A stretch of DNA of 64,000 nucleotides from Diplolepis rosae (GCA_030998225.1 JAPYXD010000701.1:9098501-9162500), one strand, 5' to 3'; positions 12,140-22,979 are shown, counted from the first letter of the stretch. Notes: generated by a model not told the origin, from the letters alone. Made by a program: numbers and translations.

Positions 12140-12185
12140 ATGGCACTGAAGAGGGCCCCCATATGTGGCCGAAACGTTTGCCTTT
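12140..12185 (+). ncRNA. hammerhead-ribozyme-like motif (type A)
   Basis: CTGAAGA (12146-12152), G, stem GGCC/GGCC enclosing a short loop, then GAAA (12171-12174) and CGTTTGCC. This fits the CUGANGA-stem-GAAA core. The same block occurs inverted at 29311-29345 and in decayed form at 24477-24512, and downstream sequence is also shared (AAGAAACTGACCCTATACCA). An ACG after GAAA and a CGT about 20 bases on could form helix III, but helix I is not visible. Probably a Penelope-like terminal-repeat remnant. Confidence 0.45.
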
Positions 12186-12905
12186 CTGTTCTTTGCGTTT
12201 TTTTATATGTAGCATTGATAATTTTAATCGAAGAAAATAAAAAGAAACTGACCCTATACCAATGAAATGAGAAATTAACAAAAATTCTGTGAATTTTGGG
12301 TCAATATAATAACGGACATGTTATCAAACATATCAATTTACAATTTACTATTAATATTGATACGTTTATACGTGTATGTGTATGTAAGTATTTAACTGTG
12401 TTTATAAATACTCTCTTTATGTAGCTCACAAAATCTAATAAGAACTATGATAAAATTTACGAATGACTGAATTTTTTTTATTAAAAAAGTGCAATTATTC
12501 TCTATTTTCGACAGGAAAAGTTATAAATATGGTTCCACTATCTCCAAAAGACTATGGTAATTCAGTTAGATAGAAGATGTGACTTTGCTATTGTCTTTTG
12601 TAAACTTAACATTCTTTTTTAGGAATTAATGAAACATTTATTGGGTTTACTTCAATATAATTAGTTCGATGTTTCGAACACGATTTTACTATTTCAGGAA
12701 ATAAAACTTGCTCTTGTTTTGAGGCATAAGTACGATTGTATCACCATTTTCCCTAATATTATTAGTAACTCCGTAGCTTAATATTCAAAATGGTAGTTTC
12801 TGAAAAACAGACGTTATATCCTAGTTTCCTATTAATTTTTAGTAAAAATAAATATAATAATACTAAATTTTACAATGAAGAGTTTCTCCGTGCAGCTTCC
12901 TGTGT
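12186..12905. other. AT-rich DNA, nothing recognised
   Basis: The first 100 bases are the shared flank of the hammerhead-like motif. The remainder shows no gene or repeat boundary. Confidence 0.5.
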
Positions 12906-12910
12906 CATGA

Positions 12911-13131
12911 TTCACTCTAATTCTGAATCAGTAAATTTTCATTAATTGAATCAGTGATTTGCCTTTTCACTGAGGAATTAGTGAAAAAATATTTTTCACT
13001 GTCAAATCAGTCAATTTTCACTGAAATAATCAGTGAAATTTGACTGATTTGCAGTAACCTCCTTTTAGCTATTTGAATCAGCCAAATTTCACTGACAATC
13101 AGTAGATTTTGACTGAGTCAAATTTAGATAG
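12911..13131. mobile_element. CACTGATT-rich MITE
   Basis: Ends CACTCTAATTCTGAATCAG and its degenerate inverse AATTTAGATAG enclose many alternating TCAGTG/CACTGA motifs. Interior blocks such as TTTTAGCTATTTGAATCAG are shared with copies at 17266-17451 and 26226-26512, defining one subfamily. No coding sequence. Confidence 0.75.
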
Positions 13132-13134
13132 TTC

Positions 13135-14090
13135 AAGTATTTCCGGATATTGTAGAAAGTTTCAAATATAATGTCAAAATAATTATTATCATATAATAAA
13201 TTACTCATTATAAATAAATAATAATCTTTTTTTTTAAATGACAACTTTTGCATATTTAGCCCTCCCCCCCCCCCCCCACTCCCGCAATCACTAACTTAGG
13301 GCCTACCCACTTTTTTGTTTACAATCTCAGCCCTACATAAATCTACTACTTTTTTATATGTGATAAGAATGTAAAAAGACTCGATCCGTGTTAATTTATG
13401 CAGCGGTTTTAAAAAATCGTACCATTATATTATACAAGGGATGTTTTGGATCGCATTGCGACCGTAATCCATCAAATGATGACGTTAAAAGAATTAACAT
13501 TTTTTTTAATGTACCAAAGCTCTACTGGGACCTGATAAATGGCGGTTAGAATACCATGAGTCAAAGTATCTCTCTTCAGGTCGCATTGATCCCGGACTCC
13601 TTTCTGTATGGAAAGGAAAAAAGTTGAAGAATATAAAGGGGATTTATTGAGAAGGGTAGAGAGGAATAGATTCCATAAAGTTATTCAACTTCAATAATTC
13701 TAATGAGAATGTATTTTTACCATGAAATATACAATAAATTAAAATAACATAGTAATTATATTTTTTCATAAAGATTCGTAATTACTTTTTCAATTTCCTC
13801 GTAATTTTTTATGGCGTATAAAAAATGTCAATGATCATTTAAAAATTTGTGTACAAAATTCTCAAATGTTATAAATAATAACAGTAAAATTTAAAAGAAA
13901 GTACAATTTTTCGATAGAATTTGAAAAGTTTTATAAAATTCAACTTATTTTCGCTAAAAATTACAATTATCACAGTACTGTGGTTTATTGTAATTAATTA
14001 TATTGTATTGTCCATGAAAATGAAAAAATCATGAGAATCTGAATACATAGTTATTTAATTTTATAATATTGTAGATGTGAATTACATTTT
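13135..14090. other. AT-rich DNA with poly-C tract
   Basis: A 16-base C run lies at 13263-13278. No gene, RNA gene or element ends are recognised. Confidence 0.5.
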
Positions 14091-14094
14091 CACA

Positions 14095-14660
14095 AAATTA
14101 CTAAATTTTTTGATTTCAAATGAAAAAGGAAATTCAATTTACATGATTGAAATAATTTATTTTCTTTAAAATATCTCTGTGAACGAAAAAATTTGTAGAT
14201 TTTTTTCAAGCAAACGATTTTTTATTGTAACGCTTATTTTGTATCTCGCATATTTTGGTTCAAAAATGGAACTTCTAATTTGTAAGCATCATTGCGATAT
14301 AAGAGTTTGAAATTGTCCACGAAGACACCTGTCGGAAAATGGAATTTAGATATTGACTTTTTTCAAGTTTTAACATACTATAACTTTCCTAATTTTAGTT
14401 TAATCGAAAAATGTTATTAAGATAATTAGTCGAGATTTATGAGAACTATCAGAAAACAGTATCGAAGTTTTGGATTTTTTTATACATTTTTTTTCAAAAA
14501 CACAAAAAAATGCTCCAATTTTGACAATTTTTGTCGGATATGGCTGGTTAACGAACTTCTCCTTACTTTTTCGGCTCGGATAAAGCATGCCAAAGATCCT
14601 TTCGTAAAAACCGTTTTTTCTTACCCAGGGGGTCTCAAAACGTAAAGATTTGATGAAAAT
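14095..14660 (+). repeat. dispersed repeat family A, partial copy
   Basis: Aligns by eye with 16120-16420 and 58910-59880: GGAAATTCAATTTAC, TTTATTTTCTT, AACGCTTATTTTGTATCTCG, CATATTTTGG, then the tail ATATGGCTGGTTAACGAAC and GGGGGTCTCAAAACGTAAAG. At about 14285-14336 it carries an extra piece (AAGAGTTTGAAATTG...AAGACACCTGTCGG) shared with the tRNA-like repeats at 22.2 and 40.7 kb, so a second repeat has inserted or recombined here. Confidence 0.65.
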
Positions 14661-14664
14661 TTCG

Positions 14665-15780
14665 AGTCATTTTTCACATAAAACTAATACCTTCTCATAT
14701 GATGAAAATGTAAACATGATTTTGGAAAATAAATCACACGGGAATAAAAAATAAATGAAAAATAAATATAGACAAAACTGTTCACAAAAAATTGTCGGAA
14801 TTGCGTCATTTTCTTGTTCTGCGTGCTCGAAAATGTAGATTCGCTAAAAGTTCGTAATAGAATCTGATACTTTTAGATGGATTTTCGGGTGCTCTGCAAA
14901 TAAAAAGAAAGAGTTGAGGGATTCAGCACTGAAGCAGTTCATAAAACGTTTCAGAGCAGATTTTCAGTTTCATTGTTAGCGGAAAAGATCGAGACAAGTA
15001 TTCGGCCTCGTCTCCGTCCTTGTAAACGACGATATTGTACTACCACGAAGACGGAGAGTTGGCTTTGATTACAACATTGTGAGCAGAAGGGACCCACGGA
15101 TGTGCCGCGACTTCACGGGCTTAAGACTCATTCATCGGGCAAGGAATTCTGAAGGCGCGACAAATCTCAAGACATCAGTCAGCAAGACCATCTGTTTTCC
15201 TGTAATACTATAGCAGCAAAGCAATTTCATTCGTGTCTTACTATCTCTCCTAAGAAATATTATAATTTATATGTAATTCCGTGAAATGACTTATTAAAAC
15301 TAGGACCAAGCCAGCAAAATTGCACACAATTTTCCAAACTGTCATTAATGGAAGCTTGATTGAAATAATATAATTTAAACCTACTGTCAAAGACAAAAAA
15401 TTGATGAATTTAGTTTCCATGCTCTCTTGCAATGAAAAGATTCAATTTTTAAAAATTTGTTTCGCTGGAATCACTTAAAAAGGAAACGTCCAATAATGCT
15501 GTGAGCAATTCGTATGTAGATTTCCAAAATCAAACTGGCAGTTGGACACTTGGGAAAGGATAGGTTCGATTTTAACAGCGTTCGTAAAAAGCGATGGACT
15601 CGATAGGCAATTTACAGCGAGGTAATTGCGCAAACGGTAGGCAAGTACTGTAGATAGAGGTGTGTTAATATTGAAATCAATTTTGGAAACCGATTATTCG
15701 TGACTTTGTTTTTTCTCTTTCGTGTATGGTGAAAAAATAAAATTTCCGTTCCGCTCTTGTTCCATCACAGTGTTAAAATC
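14665..15780. other. unrecognised DNA, GC-richer at 14.9-15.2 kb
   Basis: The patch around 14990-15190 looks single-copy. No reading frame above 60 codons, no splice-bounded exon and no RNA gene are evident. Confidence 0.45.
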
Positions 15781-15899
15781 ACGTAAACCAATTTGCACGA
15801 AGAAATCCAAGTTTACAATTTTTACCAAACTACGTTCGAATTTAGGGAAAAATGTGTCATAGGAAGAATTTTTCAGCGTGAAAATACTGGAATACTAAA

Positions 15900-16650
15900 A
15901 AAAAAAATCTGCCCGCTTTGCGGGCACATTCTCATCGCTCGCAAGTTTGAGCGCATCTGGGGCGCGCGATTTGGTCGTCGCGCTTCGCGCTCCGTACTTT
16001 CTGGACCTCGCGCTTCGCGCTCGGTCTTGTGCTCTTCGCATACATTTAAGTTTATTTCTTATAATTTGATACTGAAACTCAAACCAATTTTATAATAATA
16101 TTACAGAAGATGTGAATTATACATTTTCTCAAAGTCACTCAATTTCTTTTTGAATTTATGTGAAACAGGAAATTCAATTTACTTAAGGCTCTATCAGCCT
16201 TAAGGAAAACATTCTCATCATGACGCTCGCGCTTCGCGCTCGATTTTCTGTATTCATTTCAGTAATTTATTTTCTTCCAAATCTCTCAAAAAGAAAAAAC
16301 AATCGTAGACTTTATTTAAGGAAACAATTTTTCAGAACAACGCTTATTTCGTGTCTCACATATTTTGGTGAAAAAAATCGAATTTTTTTAATTTTAAAAA
16401 TCAAAACATAAAATATATATCCATCCGAACGTTCTTTTTGTATCTCACATATTTTGTCTAAAAAATGGAATTCTTGAATTTTAATCGTATTTTTTGGAAT
16501 TGAAACGAACAGCTTTGTATTCTTACTTTTTTTTCGTATTTCACATATTATTTTTAAAAAATTGAATTTTGGATTTTCAATCTTTTTTTTTAAATTAAAA
16601 AGAAAAATATGAATCTTATGAAAAAATGTTACAATTCGAATTTGTAGGTC
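15900..16650 (+). repeat. dispersed repeat family A, with GCGC hairpin head
   Basis: Begins ATCTGCCCGCTTTGCGGGCA (15907) and runs through three CGCGCTTCGCGCTC hairpins (near 15979, 16007, 16226), a TTAAGGCT hairpin, then AATTTATTTTCTTCCAAATC and the tract shared with 58915-59470. An inverted copy occupies 18030-19545. An open frame at 15793-16095 simply reads through the head and should not be taken as a gene. Confidence 0.75.
16182..16204. other. conserved hairpin inside family A
   Basis: CTTAAGGCT-CTATC-AGCCTTAAG is a perfect 9-bp-stem hairpin. The inverted family A copy keeps it at 19232-19254. Conservation of both arms in two otherwise diverged copies suggests a structural element of the repeat. 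Confidence 0.6.
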
Positions 16651-16654
16651 TTTA

Positions 16655-17260
16655 TGTAGAAAATAATATTGTATAAAATATGGTATCGGTTCCAATCAAA
16701 ATGCTCATTCCTTAATGAAAAATATAATATTGTACGGCTTACCATTTGTATTGTAGTAAGTACTATACAGATAGCAATTCCTTGAATATTTACATACGAG
16801 TTACTATACATGAGAAGTTCTCCAGAAATGAGGCACTTTTGGCAGGCAGGATTTTTAGGGAGACATTTATTAAAATGTATTATTTACATGGTGATAGTTT
16901 TTTATTAGATATTTTTACCGGAATCGTTCCGTTTTTGAGCGAAACATTCAATACATATACAAAAAACTGTATAGAAATAGATAATTTTATTACAGCACGA
17001 ATCTAAAGTTTACACAGCATGAGAAAGTACATAAAAAACATCGATTATTGGCCAATTTTTAATGTTCATTTTCACAAAAACAACACTATATCCCAGTTTT
17101 TTTAATATGAATGTATTCTTTTTAATTCTGAAATAATAAATTAGGGAAAGGTTGACTACCATCATCAATTAAGAAGTAACAATTATTTTGAAATCAAATA
17201 TAAAATAAACTTTAAAAAAAAATTTTTATCCCTTAGAAAAAGAAGTGGATGTATTTTAAA
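16655..17260. other. AT-rich DNA, nothing recognised
   Basis: Short chance frames only (60-86 codons). No element end. Confidence 0.5.
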
Positions 17261-17265
17261 ACCTG

Positions 17266-17451
17266 CTCAGTGAAATTTGACTGATTCAAATGGCTAAAAC
17301 GAGGTTACTGTAAATCAGTCAAATTTCACTGATTATTTCAGTGAAAATTGACTGATTTGACAGTGAAAAATATTTTTTTCACTGATGAATCAGTGAAAAG
17401 GCAAATCACTGATTCAATCAGTGAAAATTTGACTGATTCAGATTTAGAGAG
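17266..17451. mobile_element. CACTGATT-rich MITE, left end truncated
   Basis: Right end CAGATTTAGAGAG followed by TG; the interior matches the 26226 copy (CACTGATTATTTCAGTG, TTACTGTAAATCAGTC). The left tip CTCTCTAAA is missing. Confidence 0.75.
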
Positions 17452-17454
17452 TGT

Positions 17455-17740
17455 ATTCATATGAAAAATATTAAAATAATATTGCATCGGTATACTAATA
17501 AATATAAGACAATGAGAGTAAAAAAAATAATTGGCTTATTGAAGTCATTTTGCTTTTTCTTAAGTTCGAAGCTATCGAGAAGTAGTTCATGAAGAAGAAA
17601 TGCCTTGGGTCGTTAGATACCCTGGGGATCGACCCTCGCTCAATTAGTGGGCAGCATCGACAAGAGGCGGGTGGTGATTCTTAATTATATCTTTTAAAAT
17701 ATCGAAGTTAAATTGAAAAGTCCTCTCCTTAATTATTTCA
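17455..17740. other. single-copy-looking DNA
   Basis: Contains a GC-richer stretch (17600-17670) with no open frame of note, followed by a T/A-rich stretch that could serve as the 3' end of an intron for the candidate exon at 17742. Confidence 0.35.
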
Positions 17741-17741
17741 G

Positions 17742-17835
17742 ATCCACCATTATGCAACGCACCCCACGTATTGATTTACAAAACCCCCAATTACCGGTGG
17801 AGATGGAACGGGCCTTCAACTATATCGAACTATAG
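17742..17835 (+). other. possible exon-like segment
   Basis: AATTATTTCAG precedes it and GTAGAC follows. An ATG at 17752 opens a 27-codon frame (MQRTPRIDLQNPQLPV...) ending in TAG exactly at the would-be donor; a second frame is also open across the segment. It is GC-richer than its surroundings. No family recognised; could easily be chance. Confidence 0.15.
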
Positions 17836-18029
17836 GTAGACATATTTTTGTACAACACTCAATGAATAAATTCGGCTCCTAAATGTGAGGCTCTACGAAT
17901 CATTTCTTCCAAGACAATGAAATTTCCTTAACTTCATATTTATAATTGTTTTATTATGAAATGTTTAAGATTTATAACATTTAATTTGCAGCGTTATTAA
18001 TTTTAATTTTCAAATGTTGCTGAGCTTAA

Positions 18030-19545
18030 AGTTGGCTTTAGGGTCAGAAAAAACAGTTTTCGATAGAATTATCGGAATTAATTGAGTTTTGGCATACTTT
18101 ATCGGAGCCGAAAAAGTAAGGAAAAGTTCGTTAACCAGTCAAATTCGACTAAAACTGTGAAAATAAGAATTTTTTGTGTTTTCGAAAGAATCTAAAATTC
18201 CATGGTTTCTGATAGTGCTCATAAATCTCTACTAATTATCCAAATGACATTTTTTAATTGAACTAAAATTAGAAAAGTTACAGTATGTTAAAACTAGAAA
18301 AAAGTCAACATCTACATTTCATTTTCCAGTTAAATTAGACGGAATACGAAAAAAAAGTTATTCTCTAAACCTGAATCAGTGAAATAGTCACTGATTATAT
18401 CAGTGAAAATATATCAACTCATGAATCAGTGCTCTGGTTTGATTTCACTGAGGAATCAGTGAACGCGCCACGTGAACATAACTTTTGAATTCGCGAATTC
18501 AAAAGTTTCATCTAGACGTTACAAAATATAATAATAATTGCGTAATTTCATTTTAAGTTGTTTAACTTAAAATAAACGAGTTTATCGATCGTTAAAATAT
18601 GTTGCTGGTTTTATTATTCCCACCTGAACATTTCACTGATTCAATAAGTGAATTCAATCTATTTTACTGATTCATCAGTTGAATTTCACTGATTCTCAAT
18701 GAAAGCCCTATATAACTGCTGCCATCAGTGAATAGTCACTGCGAATCAGTGGCCGTTCACTGATTCAAGTTTAGAGAGTATGATACAAAATTGTTCGTTT
18801 CAATAAGAACTACAAATTTTGTCTGACATAGTTTCTGATAAAACTTATATTTTTCATTTTAATTTCGAAAAATACGAATAAAATTCAAAAACTCCATTAT
18901 TTAATGAAAATATGTGACATACGAAAAAGACGTTGAGATGAAAAATTATTTACCTAAATGAGGTCTACAAATTCTCAGTAGGATATTTTTTGACAGGATG
19001 TATATTTTATGTTTTGATTTCAAATATTGAAATTCAAAAATTCCATTTTTTAACCAACATATGAGATAAAAAATAAGCGTTAAAATAAAAACTTGCTTAA
19101 CAAAAGTCTATGAATTTTTTTCCTTTTTGAGATATCTGGACGAAAATAAATTTTGTAATCATATTAATATTTAGAAAGTAAGAGAAACGTATACAGAAAA
19201 TTGAGCGCGAATGTCATGGTAAGAATGTGTTCCTTAAGGCTGATAGAGCCTTAAGTAGATTGAATTCCTTTTTTAACTTGAAATAAAAAAATAAAAAATT
19301 AGTAACTTTGAGAAAATGTAATTCACACCTACAATATCATATAAAAATGACATGAGCTTCAGTATCAAATTACAGGAAATAAACTTATATGTATGCGAAG
19401 AATATAAGACAGAGCGCGAAGCGCGAGGTCCAAACAGAACCGAGCTCGACGATCGAATCTCGCGTCATAGGCGCGCTCATAGTTGCGATCTACGCTCGAT
19501 GAGAATGTGCCCGGCAAAGCGATAAAAAAAATGGTTTGATCAATA
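18030..19545 (-). repeat. dispersed repeat family A, minus strand, split by a MITE
   Basis: The minus strand reads from the GC-rich head (GCCGGGCACATTCTCATCG near 19500) through the conserved TTAAGGCT hairpin to the tail (CCTTACTTTTTCGGCTCCG near 18100). Interrupted at 18361-18778 by a CACTGATT MITE; the uninterrupted copy at 59450 reads straight across the insertion point (GTTATGATACAA-like), which fixes the MITE boundaries. Confidence 0.75.
18361..18778. mobile_element. CACTGATT-rich MITE, 418 bp, TA duplication
   Basis: Tips (C/T)TCTCTAAACCTGAATCAG and GTTTAGAGAG, flanked by TA on both sides (18359-18360, 18779-18780). More than ten CACTGA/TCAGTG cores in alternating orientation. The interior (GTTCACGTGGCGCG-type segment, TAATAAAACC) matches the 33745/36799 and 62493 copies, so it belongs to the longer subfamily. 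No ORF; mobilised, if at all, by an unknown transposase. Confidence 0.85.
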
Positions 19546-19549
19546 TCGA

Positions 19550-19785
19550 TTTTTTTTTTATGTTTTCTGGAAAACAGAAGGTTCTTCTTTATAACTAAGT
19601 TATGTTTGAAGCATACTTAAACAGACCTTGTTAAATGAAAAAGGGGGGGGGGGCATTTTGTATATAGAGTTTATGTTTAAGCAAAAATAACAAAATTGGA
19701 AGGGTGTGTACAAGATGATTTGACTATAGTGACAAAGGAAGGCTGGAAAATGTGAAGAGTGTTATAGTAGTATTACTTTACAGAT
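19550..19785. other. poly-G tract and AT-rich spacer
   Basis: An 11-base G run at 19643-19653. No gene. Confidence 0.5.
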
Positions 19786-19786
19786 A

Positions 19787-20505
19787 TTAATGGTGTATTC
19801 TAGTTGGTCACTTTGGAAAAATCGAATTTTTTTTTTACATTTTTCGAATTTATATGTATATGTATGTATATGTTATATGTATATATGTTATATGTATATG
19901 TTATGTTATATGTATATGTAAGATTTTTGAATGATTTTTTGTTAAAAAAAACTTTAAACGCGTTTTTCTCAAAACAACGTTTTTTCGGACTAGCTCCACG
20001 ATTTCGCCAGAAGCAGTGGACCGATCCTTCTGAAATTTTAACCACATATTCTAAACATAAGAACTCACAAAGTGAACTACAATCATGTTAAAATTTTGAT
20101 TTTTACTATATTTTTTAAACAAAAAACAGCGAAAAAAACAACTAATTTCAATTTTTTTGGTTTTTTCTACATAAAATTAACAAAATTAGTTGAAAATTAA
20201 TGTCCGTAGTTCATTTTGTAGCCACTGTCATACCGAATCCAAAAAGCTTTGGTTTTTTTGTTTCAGATAAGCCGTTCCTAAGATATCATGGAGAAGGCAA
20301 CTTGCTACTAAGTTATTGCGTTGCGTTCAAATACGGATTTCGTATGTAAAAGTTGAAAAAAATGAACAAAAGAAATTTTTTTTGTATTTTAAGACTTTAT
20401 TTATCATACCTAACAATTTTTATATCCATATCTTCCATAGCATGCTCACAAAAAATTCCCGAAAATAGCCTATTTTTTAGCCCACGAACTAGAATACACC
20501 CTTAA
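19787..20505. mobile_element. TTAA-bounded TIR element (GGTGTATTCTAGTT)
   Basis: TTAA at 19787-19790 then TGGTGTATTCTAGTTGGT; at the right ACTAGAATACACCC then TTAA at 20502-20505. About 720 bp with no substantial ORF. The interior has a TATATG microsatellite (about 19851-19920) and TTTAAACGCGTTTTTCTC, a phrase also present at 30793, 45780 (inverted) and 46921, linking it to other elements of this type. Confidence 0.75.
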
Positions 20506-20509
20506 ATAT

Positions 20510-22140
20510 TATGAAAAACTGTATGTGTGAGATTGAAATTTGTTGTTTAAAAGAGAAAGATAGAAAACAGATGATTTTTCAGTGTCAGTTCTTTTTTTCT
20601 ATATACAATATTGATAGTGAACCATATTTAAATATTATACGGATAATCATCTGCATTGTACTTAAAATCATATGTAATTAACGACACAAGGAAAGTCTTA
20701 ATCAAATTCACAAACTTAATCGTAAATCAATGGCTGAAGGGAGCTGATTTCAGATTTTGTAATACTTAGTTGGATAAGTGACTTGAACATGCAAGATCTA
20801 GATTTCTTCGTATAGTTGTTCTTTTGTCAAAACTTGTGAATTATTGGAATCATTAACCATCCCTTTTCTGGAATCCACGACGAATTCAAGGTTAATTGAG
20901 CGACCAAGAAGGTCACGATGTAATACCATAGCTTTTAATCAAACCGTTCCGAGGATGTCCTTAGATTTCGCTTGAGCGTCCCGTTCTAAACAATTTGTGA
21001 AGTTGGTTTTAGCGCCGCCGAAGAAGTTTGAGAATTTTAAGTGAATTCCATCTTGTCGTAAGGAGTGTGGCAAAAGTTTTACTCATTAAAAAAAAATTTA
21101 GGGACTGCAAAAGGGATACTTCTTAAACTTGAGGAGCCTTGGGCGATTGTTGATGTTTACGCAAGTCCAATAAGTAGAAAAACTTTTCCTTTCACTTCAA
21201 AATTTGATATTTATATCCAGTTTAAAGTGTACAGTGAAATTAAAAGTTGTAGTTCCCTCTAAAGCAGTCAAGTTTCCATCAAAATTAGTTATACATGTCA
21301 TTCTCAAAAGTCAAAATAACTTTTGAATTCGTGAAATCTTCAACTTCCTTGAAAGGCATACAAAATATTCTGAAGTCTCCCTTGCTTGGACGTCACATGT
21401 TTGTGACGGGTCAACCAAACTCAAAATGGCCCGCAATGGCTGGAGAAGATGCAGAGAATGGCCATATCGAACTACATACAAGCGGCTCTTGGATATGAAG
21501 TATTCAATCTGCTTTGTAAGCGCTGACAAAGCCGATTTGAAAAAGCGATAGGTCGCATTAGTCGAGACTCAAATGGAGGCCCTATTGAGAAGGAGCCCAA
21601 TCGCTTATGTCTGATCTCACTAAAGCTTTTCTCTACCTGCCGGTAAACGATGCAATATGTCTTTCAGAACTGGCCATATCTTCTGGTACCATCGTGGCGA
21701 CGTGACACCTGCTACCTGCTACTCACTTATCTAATAAAGCCTCACACATACCCAGCATCCAATACTTGTTCGGAATACACCTTGCATATCATCTCTTAAC
21801 TGAATATCACTTTCCCCAACATCTTTGCACCTGGTCACTTTTAGGAAACGATTATATCTACATTTTTCTAAATTGATTTTTCCTTTTAAAGGAAGATATT
21901 AATTAGGGTTTGGGAATCCACTTTTAATTAGACCTTCCAGGGACATTCTCAAATATTATTCCAATAAAAGAGAATGACAATTATTTAGCCATGTGACCAA
22001 AGAATGATAAGGATTTATATTTTAGCTGAGGTTTTATGTACGCACAAAAAACAGACAATCAGAAAGTAATCTAAAATAGCTTGAATAAATTTGTAAAGGA
22101 GAAATTTGAAATTCATGTCTTCTTGTAGAGAAGATGTCGG
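20510..22140. other. mixed single-copy DNA, no gene recognised
   Basis: GC-richer around 20870-21060 and 21320-21720. Frames of 65-72 codons overlap on opposite strands at 21295-21529 without recognisable motifs. No repeats shared with the rest of the window. Confidence 0.45.
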
Positions 22141-22142
22141 AA

Positions 22143-22214
22143 GCTTGCTTAACTTAGTTGGTTAGGGCAGTCGACCGGCAATCGAAAAACCTGGGCTCGA
22201 ATCCTGGCACAGTC
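22143..22214 (+). repeat. tRNA-like repeat head, degenerate
   Basis: Internal promoter-like boxes are recognisable (TTAGTTGGTTAGGGC; GGCTCGAATCC). The anticodon-arm region GTCGACCGGCAATCGAA is shared with the copies at 40.8-41.9 kb. The acceptor and T stems are mismatched, so this is not a working tRNA gene. Downstream CGAAAGCGTCTCTTTTTC is the shared 3' extension seen in all copies, as expected of a tRNA-derived short interspersed repeat. Confidence 0.6.
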
Positions 22215-22279
22215 GAAAGCGTCTCTTTTTCTACATAAGGATTTCAAATTCTTTGAATTATTAATTGCTTTGCTCGATT

Positions 22280-22402
22280 TAAGAGTTTGAAATTGTCTAC
22301 GACGACACACACTTGTCGGGAAAGTATCATATCTGATATCGAGACTTGTGTCCTGATAATGTAGACAGTAATATAATTTCAAAACTCAACCATCCTAATT
22401 AA
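22280..22402 (+). repeat. tail of the tRNA-like repeat
   Basis: AAGAGTTTGAAATTGTCTACG...CACTTGTCGG and CCTGATAATGTAGACAGT followed by TTTCAAAACTCAACC are shared with pieces at 14290-14336, 26012-26072, 40735-40785, 55724-55752 and 58036-58092, some inverted. This looks like the body or 3' end of the same family. Confidence 0.5.
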
Positions 22403-22483
22403 ACTTAACAATAATATTTTTCATACTATATCACTATTCATAAAATAGAACTTGTATCAACCCTCAAATAATAAATTTCATAC

Positions 22484-22977
22484 GATGTTGTTAATAATTG
22501 AGTAGGGTCCAGAAATAATAACTCAGAAGGTTACATACTTTCAAAATTTTCGACTCTAATCGGAGTTCCACTAGTGATCTTTATTTCTAAAATATCAAAA
22601 GCAATAAATATTGCATATATGAGCTCTATTTTGGAATAAACTTTGTTAATGTGTAAAAATGTAAAAAACAGTGAGAAAGTTTACATAAAATTGTAAGGAA
22701 ACATCGATATAATACCTAAACTTCTTTAGGAATAACACTAAAATTCTAGCACATAACTTTGAGATACCTAAACTAAAAATATAGTATATATTTTAGTATA
22801 TATTTTTTATAAATAATCCTTTGTAATTTTATAATATATATGCACTTACATCTTTATCTTTAGTAATATTTAGACACAAATATATACTATATTTTTAGTT
22901 TAGGTATCTCAAAGTTATGTAGTAACCTTCTGAGTTATTATTTCTGGACCCTAAAGCCAATTATTAACAACAACATC
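22484..22977. mobile_element. TIR element with GATGTTGTTAATAATTG ends
   Basis: GATGTTGTTAATAATTG at the left is matched by CAATTATTAACAACAACATC at the right, and GGGTCCAGAAATAATAACTC plus AGAAGGTTAC recur inverted inside, giving arms of about 60 bp. A second palindrome (22752-22919, TAACTTTGAGATACCTAAAC arms) lies within. A decayed type B hammerhead-like motif sits at 22548-22580 (minus). No ORF. Confidence 0.7.
22548..22580 (-). ncRNA. decayed hammerhead-like motif (type B)
   Basis: GAAA (22548-22551 inverted) and the stem-like GACTC/GGAGT are kept, but CTGATGA has become CTAGTGG. Flanks (AGAAATAAAGATCAC) match the intact motif at 8764-8800. Confidence 0.35.
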
Positions 22978-22979
22978 CT

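Noticed and set aside
8284..13325. Possible pair of element ends (GGGTAGGCCGAGCCTACCC and GGGCCTACCCAC)
   Set aside because: Similarity is short, orientation is not cleanly inverted, and the 5-kb interval has no unity.
15793..16095. 100-codon frame with a CPLCG zinc-knuckle-like sequence
   Set aside because: It reads through the GC-rich hairpin head of dispersed family A; the same DNA is inverted and frame-broken at 19.4-19.5 kb.
22143..22214. Functional tRNA gene
   Set aside because: Acceptor and T stems are mismatched, U33 is replaced by C, and the flanks are shared with other repeat copies.
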